Below are positions 12,301-21,200 of a stretch of 64,000 bases of DNA, piece after piece. Source of the stretch: Mytilisepta virgata (Eukaryota; Mollusca; Bivalvia; Mytilida; Mytilidae); the NCBI GenBank assembly GCA_028015205.1, contig CM051519.1:44985979-45049978 (forward strand), read 5' to 3'. The position numbers and the translations under genes are program-made. Numbering within the stretch: the stretch's first letter is position 1; the number at the start of each line of letters is the position of its first letter. The notes below the pieces were generated by a model. The model saw only the letters and a program-made list of their open reading frames with translations. It was not told the origin of the DNA and did not search any database.

Positions 12301-13159
12301 GTTTATTATTGCTAAAATCAAAAATGTACTATAAAACATTGTAATATTGTATATTTTGGGGGAAATCATTGTGTAGAACAAATTAACGTAATAACTGAAA
12401 TCTCTCTTTCCCTCTCTCTCGAGTACGTACTACTCGTGCAGCAAAAAATGACAATATAATAATTTGTCATTAAATATACATACAAACAAATAAATATTCA
12501 ATTCATAAATATTTAAAAATGAATTTAGAAAATAATTAGATTAAAGCAGAACTCGTGAATGCAGGAAACGCAAGACGGTCTAGACCTTACTCTAAAATAA
12601 TTTGATTTGAATTATAACAGACAATTTGATTGGCGGTTAATATTTGGGCAAGTTACGTGATATTGTATAATCATCTTTAGGTACTGCGACGTCACCAAAG
12701 TATTAATTCGCAGTCCACGATTTAAATATTCCGGGGTGAAATAAGTTATTCGAATATTTATGTCTGTAATTTTGGATCAGAAATTTTTTGAAAATGAAAT
12801 TATAAGGATTGTTTTCAATGTTGGAACATGTTATACTTGTATAACCTACTTTGGTCAGTTAACTCTAAAACGTTCGCGGTTTATGAAGCTTAAACTTCCT
12901 CAATGTAGGTTATATGGTATAACCTGATCCAAAAATTAAAACAAGCCTTTATTATTTTATACGTTGTTGTGTGTTTGATTTATTCGTGTGATTTGCATAT
13001 CCATGTTATGATATATTTCAGCATTCACCAAGACGACTTAAAGAAAAACTTTCAGAGATGAAAGCCTCTAAGGATTCTAACACACCAGACATAGGATATT
13101 CGAATTCGACATACAATGTTGCCGATCGCGATGTCGGCGAAATCAATGTAAAAATGTGA
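181..13159 (+). CDS. PLXDC: Gene A: PLXDC-family receptor, 5' partial
   Basis: Plexin-domain-containing membrane protein (PLXDC1/2 family). Twelve exons join in frame: 181-306, 3502-3571, 4028-4153, 5467-5520, 6089-6153, 6673-6760, 7431-7532, 8013-8155, 10596-10634, 11455-11476, 12133-12263, 13022-13159 (367 codons plus stop). Each intron has GT-AG ends and compatible phase. The ectodomain shows family motifs DNHFYYKSKI, YYGHKID, HPDLDWTFTHYIAPLM, VVEWRNV, YTFQTTLFKNGTIIFGYK and VGISDAF. A PSI module, a very short stalk, one membrane helix and a 45-residue tail follow. Signal peptide and N-terminal exons, present in genes B and C, lie upstream of the window. Vertebrate PLXDC proteins (about 500 residues) are cell-surface receptors that bind PEDF; the ligand here is unknown. 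A Tc1 element and a foldback element sit in its introns. Family assignment is firm; orthology to PLXDC1 or PLXDC2 specifically cannot be decided. Confidence 0.92.
641..647 (+). promoter_or_regulatory. Candidate TATA box of the Tc1 transposase
   Basis: Sequence tataaaa inside the element, 59 bases before the transposase ATG. Position fits a core promoter with a short leader; not proven. Confidence 0.45.
706..1713 (+). CDS. Tc1-like transposase, DD34E type
   Basis: 335 residues, the usual length for Tc1-family transposases. It cuts and rejoins the element ends at TA sites. The N terminus holds paired helix-turn-helix DNA-binding motifs (about residues 10-120: STISRLWGRY, then RISAQTVRNRLRSHG) with a basic GRPR-type linker (SGRPRVTT). 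The catalytic triad is visible: first Asp in WFSDESRF, second Asp in QHDNARPHTA, and Glu in SPDLNPIEHLWD, with exactly 34 residues between the second Asp and the Glu. The frame is open from the ATG at 706 to the stop, 65 bases downstream of a TATA-like tataaaa (641-647). No frameshift or stop is seen, so it may be active or recently inserted; this is inference. Confidence 0.95.
   Translation: MPRLDAATRNIAIGRLEAGESQNAVAVTYNVHRSTISRLWGRYLQLGTTTDRPRSGRPRVTTRAQDRYIRLFHLRNRTIAATETAVNVPGLRRISAQTVRNRLRSHGLRARRPYFGATLRRQHRRARVRWCTTVRAWNLQNWRRVWFSDESRFQLEKRDGRIRVYRRRNERFAQNCVVERDNFGGGSVMMWAAISYARNTQLIHIQGNLNAVRYRDEILQPHLLPVIDIRREIFQHDNARPHTARVTVDFLEQQNVNVIRWPSRSPDLNPIEHLWDEVDRRVRQRQPPPQNLQQLQQALQFEWQRIPRVRTQRLIQSMPRRVGAVLQANGGHTRY
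3502..3571 (+). CDS. PLXDC: Gene A exon 4
   Basis: 70 bases, phase 0 in and 1 out, encoding FYRMPFNFTYYGHKIDIFAI and four more residues. The YYGHKI core matches the family motif FYGHPL. Acceptor atatttcag, donor gtttgt. Confidence 0.9.
4028..4153 (+). CDS. PLXDC: Gene A exon 5
   Basis: 126 bases, phase 1 in and out. Contains LYVSDF, HPDLDW, THYIAPLMGKYH and ILYKAD. Identical in length to exon 5 of genes B and C. Confidence 0.92.
4476..5423. mobile_element. Foldback/MITE-like element with long inverted arms
   Basis: 948 bp in gene A intron 5. Ends TAGTCCAGTCAA and TTGACTGGACTA are inverted, with GTA on both sides (4473-4475 and 5424-5426), a possible 3-bp target duplication. The inner arms keep diverged inverted similarity over about 200 bp (for example gggagataactctgcaaaa near 4659 against ttttgcggagttatctccc near 5222). 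No coding region supported; the superfamily is not identified. Confidence 0.65.
5467..5520 (+). CDS. PLXDC: Gene A exon 6
   Basis: 54 bases, phase 1 in and out, encoding NSIVVEWRNVTLTEQPE. VEWRNV corresponds to the VQWDHV stretch of vertebrate PLXDC2. NVT is a possible N-glycosylation site. Lies just after a foldback element. Confidence 0.9.
5640..5835. repeat. Dispersed mussel-type repeat
   Basis: Sequence with the phrases gtcaaagagacaacaacccgac, ccaatgggtcttc and cagctggcccctaaacaa. From memory this family is abundant in mytilid sequence. It is GC-richer than its surroundings. Class unknown; no termini defined. Lies in gene A intron 6. Confidence 0.5.
6089..6153 (+). CDS. PLXDC: Gene A exon 7
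   Basis: 65 bases, phase 1 in and 0 out, encoding GQYTFQTTLFKNGTIIFGYK and a final S. Same length and motif in all three genes. Confidence 0.9.
6673..6760 (+). CDS. PLXDC: Gene A exon 8
   Basis: 88 bases, phase 0 in and 1 out. Encodes VPSTNITGKVWPTTVGISDA followed by FYFDVKDVL. The VGISDAF motif matches TGLSDAF of vertebrate PLXDC2. NIT is a possible glycosylation site. Confidence 0.9.
7088..7113. repeat. (TA)n microsatellite
   Basis: Thirteen or so TA units followed by a T run, in gene A intron 8. Confidence 0.9.
7431..7532 (+). CDS. PLXDC: Gene A exon 9
   Basis: 102 bases, phase 1 in and out. Encodes RIIARYHAVNLDVNKLADNT then VIILEPLP, the end of the conserved ectodomain block, just before the PSI exon. 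Confidence 0.9.
8013..8155 (+). CDS. PLXDC: Gene A exon 10: PSI cysteine module
   Basis: 143 bases, phase 1 in and 0 out. Cysteine pattern C-x5-C-x2-C-x9-C-x2-C-x5-C with the core CSWCDTLSRCSDG and DRHRQEW, closely like the vertebrate PLXDC PSI module ([21 protein letters not shown]). A PSI module positions the ectodomain near the membrane in plexins and relatives. Confidence 0.93.
8170..8900. repeat. Dispersed repeat with internal tandem units
   Basis: Begins with ggacgggcggcgttaacgg...ggacatgcttaccct-like sequence (also at 20548) and gtcgtcgtcgtc, then the ctcctttgaaaccactagaccaatgagaccaaactttgg phrase also seen at 34390. From about 8525 units of roughly 80-115 bp recur, marked by (t)ccctagcaaccga/atatatatt and ggaccctatagtttacctgt.caagtcaa. 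The open frames in it are spurious. Lies in gene A intron 10, directly after the PSI exon. Confidence 0.55.
8965..9280. repeat. Copy of a dispersed repeat, also at 20680-20830
   Basis: Shares ttatacatgta.cct.gt.g.gttt and tgttccattctcctgact...cgaatttgtg.acttttc.c...tgttttg.cgct..ggtattcttttgccgatattta with 20700-20825. Same orientation. Family seems mussel-typical; class unknown. Confidence 0.6.
10596..10634 (+). CDS. PLXDC: Gene A exon 11: short stalk
   Basis: 39 bases, phase 0 both ends, encoding AKNMTDQCGSTKA. Acceptor tttttaacag, donor gtaagt. It occupies the place of the 270-base mucin exon of gene B and the 105-base exon of gene C, and keeps the single cysteine seen in both. Small exon chosen because phases and position fit. 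Confidence 0.75.
11455..11476 (+). CDS. PLXDC: Gene A exon 12: 22-base microexon
   Basis: Encodes MNQKSDD plus one base, phase 0 in and 1 out, acceptor attttgtag and donor gtaaag. A phase 0-to-1 exon is required to join exon 11 to exon 13. Genes B and C have a 37-base exon at the same place. Confidence 0.72.
12133..12263 (+). CDS. PLXDC: Gene A exon 13: transmembrane helix
   Basis: 131 bases, phase 1 in and 0 out. About 25 hydrophobic residues starting LVIAVTLAVMVVIILVF, followed by the juxtamembrane YARTHPNSKSGLWLIE, which is shared with genes B and C and resembles the vertebrate HPTSNAALFFIE. Confidence 0.92.
13022..13159 (+). CDS. PLXDC: Gene A exon 14: cytoplasmic tail and stop
   Basis: 45 codons and TGA. 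Starts HSPRRLKEKLSEMKASKDS and ends DRDVGEINVKM. The basic start is shared by all three paralogues; the DRDVGEI ending is shared only with gene B. Confidence 0.9.
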   Translation, partial: HSPRRLKEKLSEMKASKDSNTPDIGYSNSTYNVADRDVGEINVKM

Positions 13160-13255
13160 TCTGGGACTTGTTTTAATTTCATAGGATGAATGGAGGAAAT
13201 ATGATTCATTACATTGATATACATTATACATGTATTACTGTTTCACTGAGGTGAT

Positions 13256-13590
13256 ACGTCTACTTGCTGACTGCAATTCCGTAAGGGTATAGTTCCGTCT
13301 GTATCTATTGCTTCAGCAATACGTCTACTTGTTGACAGCAATTCCATAAGGGTATAGTTCCTTCTATATCTATTGCTTCGGCAATACGTCTACTTGCAGA
13401 CAGCAATTCCATAAGGGTATAGTTCCTTCTGTATTTATTGCTTCAGCAATACGTCTATTTGTGACTGCAATTCCATAAGGATATAGTTCCTTCTGTATCT
13501 ATTGCTTCGGCAAAACGTCTACTTGCTGACTGGAATTCCATAGGGTATATTTCCTTCTGTATCTATTGCTTCGGCAATACGTCTACTTGC
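13256..13590. repeat. 65-bp tandem repeat in the gene A 3' UTR
   Basis: Five full units plus a partial one, starting at 13256, 13321, 13386, 13451, 13515 and 13579 (spacing 65, 65, 65, 64, 64). Each reads acgtctacttg...gcaattccataaggg...atctattgcttcggcaat. Units differ at scattered positions. Confidence 0.9.
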
Positions 13591-13955
13591 TGTTCCAACT
13601 TTCAGCCCGTCAATGACGTCACGATGTTTTGCGTGAACTTCGCACACGCAATTGTGTTAACTGTATTGGTCCAGCTCCCTCTACAAATAGTGAATAATCT
13701 CATTGCTTCCCTTACATAATGCGCTTCTAGAAATTTGTTATAAAACCTTTACCTTAGCTTGTTGATGTAATAAATTTATCATGAATACCAAGAAGACACC
13801 AGTTCATACAGCATTGGAAAGAATTGAGCAAAGAAAATATGACATTTCTTGTATCTATGTTTACGATGTTAATTGAGTCAAGTATTTAATTTCACAGTCT
13901 TTTATCATGTTATTCATGAATAATATTTGTTTATACCGTAGAGAATCATGTATCA

Positions 13956-13961
13956 AATAAA
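13956..13961 (+). terminator. Polyadenylation signal, gene A
   Basis: AATAAA about 800 bases after the gene A stop, with a T/GT-rich element about 20-60 bases further on. Confidence 0.5.
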
Positions 13962-14942
13962 TAGTTTCAAGGCAAACACTTTCCTTGTAGTTTATTTTAT
14001 TCATCTGTAATGTTTTGGTGTGTTCCTTTTACGTTTACTGAATCTTTAAAAAACAAAGTAGTCTATAATCAAAGATCAAAGAACAAAGCGAAAAGAGACA
14101 ACCATTAACTTAGGTTATATACCAGAATGTTAGTAGTTGATAAGACCCAATCCACCATTAGTAAAAATCATTAGTGAAAGACACCAAACACTAATAAACA
14201 ATATATGAAAATCAATTTTGAGTTCTTATGCCTAATTCCTCGTGAAGTAATTGGAATATCTTACTATGTTTAAAGGTGTCATTACCTCAATTAAAATGTA
14301 TACTTGATACTGTAAATTAAGTTACATATACGAAAGAAAAATCTTTCCCGTGTACTAGAGGGGACGTGTTTGATAAAGTGTCTACGCCAGGGTTTTCGGA
14401 TATTCTTCATTTCTGGCAAACGGCGTGAGTTAATCTAATATCAGAATATATATTTTGGTCTATATTCCAACATATTGCAGCATTTTGAGTTGTTACTAAA
14501 AAAGACATTTCTGCGAGGAAATATATGAGATTGTACAAGTAAAACATCGCAATATCGTATTCGTACCGTGTCCTCATATAATTTTGTCATTATAACATTT
14601 GAGTCGGCTGTCCTTTAACAATAAAAATATTCCTTTTAAGCTTTCATAACTTGTATGAAATTTGAAAGTAAGTCTATCGGAAGCGCCACCAAGGGGATTC
14701 TACACGTATACCATGACAATCTGTTGAACATTTATTGGAAATCTCACTGTTGAAGGAAAGAATTAAAAAGAAACAGAGTATAGTTTTGTTTATAGTAGTA
14801 TAATTAGCCTAAGGGTTATCAAGGCACGTGTCGGATAGTTTGCAATAGGGGGTCGCCATTCAAGGCCTTCAGTTTTCCTTTCCAATAAATATCAAGTTTA
14901 ATTATCTTTGTTACAGCCGACTTAATATCTCTCATTTAATTA

Positions 14943-15088
14943 GGAACCAGAGTGAGTTATTTTTTCCTAACCAATGTAGGTAAGGGAAATAATTAAATTC
15001 TCTCCCTTTTGTCCTGAGGCTAAAAGGGAGACAAATGTATTATCTCCCTTACCTACATTGGTTAGGAAAAGATAAGTCACCCTGGTTT
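14943..15088. mobile_element. MITE-like hairpin element
   Basis: 146 bp with inverted arms (ggaaccagagtgagttat...cctaaccaatgtaggtaaggg against cccttacctacattggttagg...ataagtcaccctggttt). A 12-base direct repeat CTCATTTAATTA lies on both sides (14931-14942 and 15089-15100). Lies between genes A and B. Confidence 0.75.
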
Positions 15089-15399
15089 CTCATTTAATTA
15101 AACAAACTACATGTAAAACTATTTAATGCAAATATATATTTAAAATTACAATTCTGTCACTATTTCAAGAAAAATAGTTAAGGAAAGTCTTGTATTGGAT
15201 TTTTAAGGCGTAAAGCATTGATAATGGCCGATCCCACGACCCCAGCCAATTTCAGAACAGCAGAGCTACACCGGACAATATTTGAATGTTATTGGCGTGC
15301 AGTCCTGGTTTACTTCATTAAATTCTTGTTAAATTAAATATGAGCTTAATAGAAAAGTGTTTATATGGACAGATAATCTGAGCACCAGACATAAGTGTA

Positions 15400-16186
15400 T
15401 TAACAATTGGAACTTTTGTATCAAAAAGACCTTCAGTCTGTGATTTTAATCTTAGACACCTTTGTAATATCACTGAGTGTATTGATACTCTTTTTGTTAT
15501 AAATTCTGTGTCAAGTAATTTAGCACAGCAGTTCATTAGTCAATGGAAGATCCGTTTACTTGCTTATCGTTCTTGTCTGGTGGGGTGGGAATACACTTAG
15601 AACATACAAAGTATTCAAAAATACATTTGAGACAGAGGCTTATTGTAAAACCCCACTCCCATTTAAACACAGAACTCTTTTGCCAACTTTAGGTGCTGCA
15701 TAGCGCCATTGAGGATAGAAACCGGTCGGTATGAAAACAAATCGGTAACAGACAGAACTTGCCAATTTTGTATAAATTCTATTGAGTATGAGGCCCCATG
15801 TTGTACGTTATATAATAATTTTAAAGAGAGTTTATTCAATAAATCTTAGTTTTATAACAATGATTTTATGAGCCTAAATGACGAACAGAAACTTGTGTTT
15901 TTATTCTCTAATATAATTGTGATACGATCGTGTGCCAAAACCTGTTTTAATATTTTAAATACACATTGAAGCTTTTTGTATTGTAAATAATCTTTTATAT
16001 CATTGTACATATATATTGATTTTTTTTTATGATCACGATTGATTATTACCTTATATAAATGTCTTCATGGTTTCTTATAAATAAATTCTATATATATTTT
16101 ATAATTATATGTTTTTATTAATACTTATTGTAATATGTATGTATGAGAGATGAGACTTTAATAAAATATCGAATTGAATTGAATTG
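15400..16186 (+). pseudogene. Decayed LINE 3' end
   Basis: Around 15697-15784 a frame reads CIAPLRIETGRYENKSVTDR then TCQFCINSIEYEA. This matches the C-terminal Cys-rich end of APE-type LINE ORF2 proteins, such as LPVETGRWNNVERQNRKCNLC in the element at 50010. Stops and frameshifts surround it. The 3' part ends in a gaattgaattgaattg tail near 16186, typical of LINE 3' ends. No reverse transcriptase domain remains. Confidence 0.6.
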
Positions 16187-18228
16187 TTACTTCCAAATCT
16201 TTTGTCAAAATTACTATCAGAGGCTAATCTGGAATCCTACGTGTAGGTGTAATCCGCGTTGTCCAAGCAGCCTTCCTCCGGATTTAAAGTGAAATTAGCA
16301 CAGCAAAACATATTACACCAGGGTACCAGGTTACATCAGAATCATAAATAATTTGTCACTAAAAATGTGTATCAGCGCATAATAAATCTCCCATCTGACT
16401 TCAAATGGTCTTTCCGGTCTTCCACGTCAACAGATCTATAGATTATTTGACCAGACATAACATAAAATGCAACTAGAAATATTTAAAATCTCCTCTGAAG
16501 CTAAATAAAGAAAACTAAGTGCTAGTCCTTAGTAAAAGGAAACATGGCAAAGAAAACCATAATATGTTAAAAAGTGGAACGTTCACTGAGAAAAATATAT
16601 ATTGGATTGATTTCTGAAATATTTCGCGTTAAACCGATATTTCGGTCTTCACATTAGAAACCTCTAGTAAATCTGGTAAAATATTTTAAACTAATTCTCT
16701 AAAACTAATTCACCAATCAGTACAAAACAACAGAAATACGGTCTCTTTCAAAAATATTGTTAAAGGAAAAATACATGTACTTTCATCTCTTAAATATTAA
16801 AAATTATGGTTATCTTAAACTAAACTTTTAAGTTCAGCATCTGACAATACAACTTAAGCTTAAAATTGAGATTGAAATAAAAGATAAAAAACAAAAAAAA
16901 ACAGTAGCAATATGTGTAGTCTGTAACAAACAAGATTACTGCAGACGATCTGCTATATAAAATACTATAGTACATGTATAAATCATTTATTTAAGAGAGA
17001 AGATCTAGCGCTTTATACGCCGAGTGAAATTGTGCAACCTCCGTAACTGTCATGGGGAGATACTTCTACGAACCAGAAAATCACAATTATAATTCACCGT
17101 CGGTTGTAACGTTAATATTCATTGGATGAAGTCTGATTTGAGGGCACGTGTAAAGCGTCAGTTCTGGATTTCAAGAACCACCTTTATATAAAATCTTTAA
17201 ACTTACATTAGAAAGGAGATAACAGTTTTGTATTTTAATATTTTCCGGTATTAATTTTCGATTTGATGCAAGCAAATATTAAAATATAATGCAGTTATTT
17301 CCTAATTAAACTCAGTAAGTCCAAGCCATTTCCAATCCCTGCTTTTTATTGTGTTTGTCACTATCATAAGGACGATTAATTTTCCCTAAATAAACTTAGA
17401 TACCGGACGGATTTAATTTATTTATAGATTTACAATTATTCAGAATTTCTTATAGAATTTTTTTAAAAAAATCAAAACTTTTCCTTGAAATGCAATTTCC
17501 CGCACATTTTCTACACTACTCTTTTATACACATGCATGGTGATATATAGATCCTTAAAATAAATAAATTGATGCACTGTGTGGCCATATTTCGTTGACTG
17601 ACAACTCATCAGCAGTGCTCTAGATCAAAATGTTGGAAAACCGGTTAAGGATACAATGATGAATAAATAAGCACAACCATTAAAACCATCAAAAATCAAA
17701 ACCATTAAAACAAACTGAATCCAAACCCAGGTAAGGGTTAATATAAATGTTTCTAGCAGATGTGAATTATTTTCTAATTTTTAATCACCTAGTTGAGCCA
17801 AGGATTTAAATAGTATTTAAATCCTTGTTTGAGCTGTGTAGAAAATGGTCAAACTGCATGTGATTTTATAAATTAATAAATTAGTAAAGTTTTCGTTCAA
17901 AAATAATCTTCGAAGTTTTTATACATTTGAAACTTGAAAAAACGTTTATTTGATCGTCAAAGATATCGCCAGTCATGCCAGTGAGGCATTTATACTTATC
18001 CAAGTACTCGTGTTCTTGCGAGCATCTTCTTAAAGTACTTAAGGGTAATTTTACCATGAGAAACATGACAAATAAAAATTATTTATATACCCGTGTTAAA
18101 AAACTATATGTCACGCGTCTTTATAACTTTTTACGCAATAATTGTATTGAACCAAATCGTCTCCGGTTAAAAATATAATGAGGAAGATTTATTTTAAATG
18201 ACATAATTATTGAATTTCTGTTTACAAA
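16187..18228. other. Spacer upstream of gene B
   Basis: AT-rich. A copy of a dispersed repeat (actcatcag.agtgctc.a.atcaaaa) lies near 17594-17740; otherwise nothing supported. Any promoter of gene B should be here, but no convincing TATA box is seen. Confidence 0.5.
17594..17740. repeat. Dispersed repeat fragment, family also at 55490 and 60915
   Basis: Shares the phrase gac.actcatcag..gtgctc.ag followed by A-rich aaccattaaaa-type sequence with 55496-55600 and 60918-61080. From memory the actcatcagtg phrase is common in mussel repeats. Confidence 0.45.
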
Positions 18229-18268
18229 ATGTATTGGTTGAGGTTTGGAATATTTCTTTTATATCTCT
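18229..18268 (+). CDS. PLXDC: Gene B exon 1: start codon and signal peptide
   Basis: ATG then YWLRFGIFLLYL and one base, donor tctctgtaagt. The hydrophobic core continues as CFTACIS in exon 2. Phase 1 out matches gene C exon 1. Confidence 0.8.
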
Positions 18269-21200
18269 GTAAGTATAAATAGAACTGGTACCAAATGTTT
18301 GTTCCAAAAGAAAATCCAAATATACTTTTTAATTAAATTTTCTATCGAAAGTCTTTCAAGAGATAAACACTTTAATTCAGTTTTTGAAATTTTAGAAAAT
18401 TTAAAGAATATGAAATCACATTCATTACGTTGTGGTAATTTAGAAAATGTGTGGATATGGGGTAAGCATCAACCAGAAAACATCTCACAAGATTTGTATA
18501 CGCCTGTATTCTCTTATTCAATTAATTAACTGGTACATTATCACCCAGTAATATTTCCTGCCATTTATTTCCTAATTTTCAATATGAATAGACGTTTAAC
18601 ATGGTGTTTTGTCCTAAATTTAAAGAGAAATATGTAGGTTATATATACATATTTACGTAGCCATTTTGGAATTTTATAATTTACAATGGGGTCTTTTATA
18701 ATAACTAAATCTGTTCACTTCTGATTTCCCAATGATTAACTGGAGAAACTGGACATTAAACATTTATCGACCTTAATCATGGAGATAAAGGAAAGGGTAG
18801 GTTGTGAAATTAAGAAAGCTAATGAGAAGATGTTCCAGGTGCTTCTGTTCACAGCTTTCATTTCTTTCTTCTCTCAAAAATCCATTGACCCGAAACTTAC
18901 AAGAAATTAACCTAGTATATATATAGCTGAAATTAGATACGTTAACCATTTATAAATCAGTACGTAATACATAATAGTCAACATATTAAACGATCGTTAG
19001 GCAATGTAGATTTTTTAAATACCTTTACATTATACAAAGGAGTCGTCAACATAAAAATCAGATGGTTGCTCCCTTATCTTTGTTAATCATTTATTAAAGA
19101 AACAGTCGTTTCGCCATACAGGAATTTGAAAATATTTTTGTTCAACAGTTGCATGTATTCAATTTTTTTTTAAAGTCCTTTCTAAACGGGTTGTACGTGT
19201 ATTTTTTAAAAGGTTACTTCCTGATTTACAACACTTTATACACATTTAACAAACATTGTTTTGGGAAAATCAAGGGCAATTTAATTCATCCATTAATAAT
19301 ATATTACCTATAAGGAATATGAAATTACAGTAATTCTGTTGATTACTGAATCTCAATTATAAATCAATGAACACAGTTATTATTATATCCTACAATATCT
19401 ATTTTTTTTATTTTATTTTTTTTTTTATTATTATTTTATTTTATTTTTTTTTCTTTTATTTTTTTTTATTTTATTTTATTTTTATTTTTTATTTTTTGTC
19501 GGACTGCGAAGTGGATACTTTACGAAAAACATGTATAAAAGCTCGCACTGTACAATCAAACCTGTTTTAAATGGTACTTCTGTATTTCAAAACACTGTCT
19601 ATAAAGGCTACTTTGAAAATGCTCTTGCCAAGAACATTTTTTGCAAAATTAATTCTATAAAAGCTGTAAAGCCAAAACCGTCTAAGGACAGAGCTATGCA
19701 CGAGGGAGATACGCCTTAGTTTTCACAAAGTTTACAACTGTTTTAAAGTATCAATTTCGAGCTAGTATCGAAATAGTAGGAATTGAGTTGGGGCCACCAG
19801 CAGCAATGGCATCGACTCAGTGGTGAAAATAAAATTCTTTGATACCAATTTTGCTGCACAATATGTGCAATATGTGTGGGGTTGGTGTGTATGATATTGA
19901 CCAAACAATGGAATATGCACCCAAATCAAAGCGATACATTTATAATAACTGTGTTCACACATGTAAACCAGTTTTGGGACAAATCCTGTTTTGTTTCCAT
20001 ATAAAAAAATATTTTTTTCTGAAAAGGATGTATTTGACGACACATAAAAGTTGGTATCGTAGAAGAGTGTGTGTGTGTTGGGCGGAGGGAGGGGGTGCAC
20101 AGTGTGCTATTCCAGACCATAACCTATATCTTTATCAACAAAGTCCAACGTGAAAATTCTAGTAGAACCATTTACACGTTTATGTTACACAAGGTTAACT
20201 TCAATAAATCTGTTCGGCATTTAAATCGTTTTAATACTTGAATGACATAAATATGCTACACGTAATACTTTAAATTTTGTTTTCAGGCTTTACTGCCTGC
20301 ATATCATATGATGTGACGAACGTTAAGTACAAAGAACACAGAGTCGAAAAGCGACAAGCGAAGGATAACGTAACAGAAGATCCTGTAAATATTATGATAT
20401 GATCTGTTTTATCGGTACTTAAGATATTCTAACCATACTAGTTAATGTCCCTTAATTGTATTTATTTTTGGGTGAAAAATAAATTGAATCAAAGTTTAAA
20501 GCAAGAAGATATCCTACATTGTTGAATAGTCACATTCCAACTTGCAATGTGACGGGCGTCGTTAACGGGGCAGGACATGCTACCCCTTCCGGGGCACCCG
20601 ATGTCACTCCCGTTTTTTATGGGAGTTAACATTGCTAGTGCTTTAGTTTCTGTGCTGTCTTGTTCTAGTTTTTTTTAGTTTATTATACGTTTTATATTTT
20701 CTTTTAGTTATACATGTATCCTAGTAGTGTTTGTTTGTTGTGTTCCATTCTCCTGACTTTTTCTCTTCGAATTTGTGGACTTTTCACAGCTGTTTTGTCG
20801 CTTTGGTATTCTTTTGCCGATATTTAATGCAACGTCCGTGAAAATCGGTTTGGCATACAATATTTCCGGCGTTTGCCGAAAATTACTGAGGTCTTAGCCA
20901 TTACTTTGCATGGCAACTCCAAAATATAACCACACAGTCCGTTGTCATGGTTATACAAATGTAGTTCAGATATCTTTAAAATACTGAAGATGTACATTAA
21001 GTTTATGTAATAACATCCACCCATTAGTTAAGTGTGCAGTGATGTAAAGAAATACACATATAATATAAAGATTGCAAATTCCGATTTTGAATATATTATA
21101 AAATTATGTAATTTGCATCTCAAAGATTATTTTGACAATAACAGATATAAAAACATCTTTTAGATACTATTTTACATGTTTCATAGGCATATTTTTTTGA

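Larger units (their letters stand above)
13160..13985 (+). other. Gene A 3' untranslated region (inferred)
   Basis: From the stop to a consensus AATAAA at 13956-13961, followed by a GT-rich stretch (tgtaatgttttggtgtgttcc). Contains the 65-bp tandem array. End inferred, no transcript seen. Confidence 0.55.

Noticed and set aside
12832..12921. Small inverted repeat tatac..gtataacctac / gtaggttatatggtata
   Set aside because: Arms of only about 17 bases with mismatches and no flanking duplication; could be chance in AT-rich intron.
13614..13621. TGACGTCA, a CRE-like octamer
   Set aside because: Located in the inferred 3' UTR of gene A with no promoter context.
15318..15536. Minus-strand 72-codon frame next to the LINE relic
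   Set aside because: No recognisable motif; the LINE remnant reads on the plus strand.
17975..18529. Short plus-strand frames around gene B exon 1
   Set aside because: No family resemblance; the 18245 frame runs over the exon 1 donor in a different phase from the signal peptide.
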